Positions 62,144 to 64,000 of a stretch of DNA of 64,000 bases are shown here, piece after piece; the stretch's first letter is position 1, and each line of letters begins with the position of its first letter. This DNA comes from JAJPHI01 sp035541875. GTDB taxonomy: Bacteria > Desulfobacterota > Binatia > Binatales > Binataceae. The notes beneath the pieces were generated by a model. It was not told the origin of the DNA and searched no databases. It saw nothing but the letters and a program-made list of their open reading frames with translations. Location: positions 1 through 64,000 of the forward strand of contig DATKML010000053.1 of assembly GCA_035541875.1 (NCBI GenBank). Reading direction: 5' to 3'. The translations under genes were made by a program, and so were the position numbers.

Positions 62144-62310
62144 CCCCGCACAGGCGCTCACCAGGAGAGCTATGGGCGGGCGACCTCTGCCGAATCGCTT
62201 CGCATAGATCCCTCGGTTTGCGGATGCTCACCGGCCCGGGATGACACAAGGGGCTTAGTCGCGCATCTCGCAATTGACCGCTCGGCCAGTATCAGGATAA
62301 TCGAGCACAG

Positions 62311-63261
62311 ATGCTTCCCGAACAAACTGCGGTTGAAAAGATTATCCTCGCCGAGCCGCGTGGCTTCTGCGCCGGCGTCGATCGGGCCGTTGAGGGCGTG
62401 CGTAACGCGCTACGCGAATACGGGCGTCCGCTCTATGTGCGTCATCAGATCGTGCACAACCGCTTTGTGCTCGAAGCGCTCGAACGTGAAGGTGCGATTT
62501 TCGTCGATAACCTCGACATGGTGCCGGAGGGTCAGCGCGTGATTTTCAGCGCGCACGGCGTTGCACCGAGCGAGTGGGATCATGCCCGTGAGCGCAAGCT
62601 GCGCGTAATCGATGCGACCTGCCCGCTCGTCACGAAAGTCCATACCGAAGTTGAGCGCTATGCTGCCGAGGGCCAAGGAGTGATCCTGATCGGACACGCC
62701 GGTCACGAGGAAGTAAACGGCACTCTCGGAGTGGCGCCCGGCAAGATCATGCTGGTGGGCAACGTCGACGAAGTCGCGGACATCGACCCGCCCGATCCCA
62801 GTCGGGTCGCGGCCGTGACACAGACGACGCTCAGCGTTGACGACACCCGCGAAATCATGGACGCGCTCAAGAAGCGTTTCCCAGCGCTCGCGACGCCCAA
62901 GACTGACGATATCTGTTACGCCACGCAGAACCGGCAAAACGCGGTAAAAGAGCTGGTCGGCGTTACCGATGCGATTCTCGTCGTGGGCTCCAAGTCGAGT
63001 TCGAACGCGAATCGGATGGTTGAAGTCGCAAAGATGCGTGGTGGTCGCGCCTATCTGATCGATTCGATCGCCGACGTTCTGCCGGAGATGCTCGAAGGTG
63101 TCGCCTCGCTGGGGCTCACCGCGAGTGCTTCATCGCCGGAGTGGCTGGTCGAAGAGATTATCGGCGCCTTTGCGGAAAAGGGTGCGACCGTCGAATTGAT
63201 GAAGCTCAAGGAAGAGCGGATTCGTTTCCCGCTGCCGAGGCCCGCCGATCCCGAACCCTAA
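62311..63261 (+). CDS. ispH: 4-hydroxy-3-methylbut-2-enyl diphosphate reductase
   Basis: A 316-residue IspH of the MEP isoprenoid pathway, reducing HMBPP to IPP and DMAPP with a 4Fe-4S cluster. All three cluster Cys are present: C20 (EPRGFCAGVDRA), C104 (DATCPLVTKVH) and C202 (DDICYATQNRQ). The substrate-binding H-x-x-V-H and E-E-V-N motifs are seen in RHQIVHNRF and AGHEEVNGTLG. Full length, with a good start at ATG 62311. The dNK gene follows. Confidence 0.96.
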   Translation: MLPEQTAVEKIILAEPRGFCAGVDRAVEGVRNALREYGRPLYVRHQIVHNRFVLEALEREGAIFVDNLDMVPEGQRVIFSAHGVAPSEWDHARERKLRVIDATCPLVTKVHTEVERYAAEGQGVILIGHAGHEEVNGTLGVAPGKIMLVGNVDEVADIDPPDPSRVAAVTQTTLSVDDTREIMDALKKRFPALATPKTDDICYATQNRQNAVKELVGVTDAILVVGSKSSSNANRMVEVAKMRGGRAYLIDSIADVLPEMLEGVASLGLTASASSPEWLVEEIIGAFAEKGATVELMKLKEERIRFPLPRPADPEP

Positions 63262-63310
63262 GAACCCGAGCGGTAGCCATGCCCCGGAAGGAGTCGCTCA
63301 CCAACCCACG

Positions 63311-63949
63311 ATGCGACGGCGTGGCTATATAGCGGTAGAAGGCCCTATCGGTGTCGGTAAGACCAGCCTCGCGCGTCTGCTTGCTCGCGAACTGAATGCC
63401 AAACTCGTACTGGAAGAAGTCGACGAGAATCCTTTCCTCGCACGCTTCTATAACGACCCTGATAAGTACGCCCTACCCGTCCAGCTCTACTTCCTGCTGA
63501 CCCGCTACAACCAGCAGCGTGAACTGGCGCAGCAGGATCTTTTCGCTCAAGCCACCGTCTCCGACTACCTGTTCGCCAAGGATCGTATTTTTGCGTCGCT
63601 CAATCTCGCGCCTGATGAAAAGGCACTCTACGAGAACGTCTATCGGCTACTCGACGCTCAGATGGCCAAGCCCGATCTGGTCGTTTTCATGTCGGCGCGA
63701 ATCGAAGTTTTGATCGAGCGGTTACGCAAGCGGAATCGCGATTTTGAACGCGATATAAATGTCGAGTACCTGGAGCAGGTGTCGTCCTCGTTCCGCGATT
63801 TCTTTTTCTACTACGACGAGGCCCCACTGCTGGTCGTCGACACGTCAGAGATCGATTTCGTCGAGGACTCAGATGACCTGCGCGACCTGATCAAAGAGAT
63901 CGATCGGGCCGGCCAAGGGGTACAGCATTACGTGCCCAGAAAGGGATGA
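63311..63949 (+). CDS. Deoxynucleoside kinase
   Basis: A 212-residue deoxynucleoside kinase (dAK/dGK-like). P-loop GPIGVGKTS is at residues 11-19. LVLEEVDENPFLARFYNDPD, the DRS-equivalent VSDYLFAKDRIFA and the lid RLRKRNRDFERDINVEYLEQ are present. It phosphorylates deoxynucleosides in salvage. ATG 63311 is used. It follows ispH after 49 bases. Confidence 0.9.
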   Translation: MRRRGYIAVEGPIGVGKTSLARLLARELNAKLVLEEVDENPFLARFYNDPDKYALPVQLYFLLTRYNQQRELAQQDLFAQATVSDYLFAKDRIFASLNLAPDEKALYENVYRLLDAQMAKPDLVVFMSARIEVLIERLRKRNRDFERDINVEYLEQVSSSFRDFFFYYDEAPLLVVDTSEIDFVEDSDDLRDLIKEIDRAGQGVQHYVPRKG

Positions 63950-64000
63950 TGCGCGAGGATAGGTCGTCAGTTTGATGTTCTGATGCCAGGTGATTGCGCC

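Noticed and set aside
1..64000. CRISPR arrays, prophage, insertion sequences, rRNA operons
   Set aside because: No evenly spaced direct repeats, transposase, integrase, phage structural gene or rRNA sequence was recognised.

Overview
The window is about 60% GC and reads as an ordinary chromosomal stretch of a free-living Gram-negative bacterium. Lipoproteins with OmpA domains, an L25/Ctc protein, HrcA, Lon, a sigma-54-dependent two-component pair and many acyl-CoA enzymes (two CaiB/BaiF CoA-transferases, two thiolases, acyl-CoA dehydrogenase, crotonase, DUF35 partners, DUF1329, Rieske oxygenase) suggest a soil bacterium related to Deltaproteobacteria or Candidatus Binatota. That placement is inference from gene content; there is no rRNA in the window.

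Layout. 0-10 kb: a partial DUF3800 gene, a TPP-dependent decarboxylase-like enzyme, then a compact metal-stress locus (DoxX, a BufA2-type bufferin, an ECF sigma factor and its NrsF-type membrane anti-sigma factor) followed by DUF1232, UPF0182, a frameshifted LuxR-type regulator and a nitroreductase. 10-19.7 kb: housekeeping and stress genes (rhomboid protease, DnaB, GNAT, MBL hydrolase, HrcA, ViaA-like VWA protein, M15-like peptidase, TadA, rhodanese, nitrilase-family amidase). 19.8-25.3 kb: two tandem CoA-transferases, a HEAT-repeat/membrane protein pair, and a DUF35 plus Cys-less thiolase pair resembling Ltp2-ChsH2 retro-aldolases. 25.7-38 kb: initiator tRNA, two paralogous lipoproteins (one fused to OmpA), a decayed membrane protein gene, polyphosphate:AMP phosphotransferase, DUF1329, acyl-CoA dehydrogenase, YidH, FIST, a 17-residue-repeat protein, tRNA-Gln, prs and rplY. 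38-46.5 kb: crotonase, broken TIGR00725 gene, HAD, DUF4149, DUF2203, lon, glgA, RNase H with a zinc ribbon, and a toxin-antitoxin pair whose toxin has an amber stop. 46.5-54.7 kb: HMGCS-like/DUF35 fusion, Rieske oxygenase with a small partner, decayed genes, thiolase, OmpA lipoprotein. 54.9-64 kb: NtrC-type regulator and histidine kinase, a large glycosyltransferase, MoaB and a MoaD-MoaE fusion, IspH, deoxynucleoside kinase.

The strongest observation is regulatory. The spacing-identical motif GTAACTTT-N14-GAA(T/C) lies upstream of doxX (2636), of the bufferin gene (3565, minus strand) and of the sigma-factor gene (3636). It resembles the SigF promoters of Caulobacter bufferin genes, so these genes probably form one autoregulated regulon. 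The locus lacks the usual BufB/BufC maturation partners. Other notable points are at least six disrupted genes, short inverted-repeat elements with 12-13 bp perfect termini, and three thiolase-fold proteins of which two lack the nucleophilic cysteine. No CRISPR array, prophage, insertion sequence or rRNA was seen.
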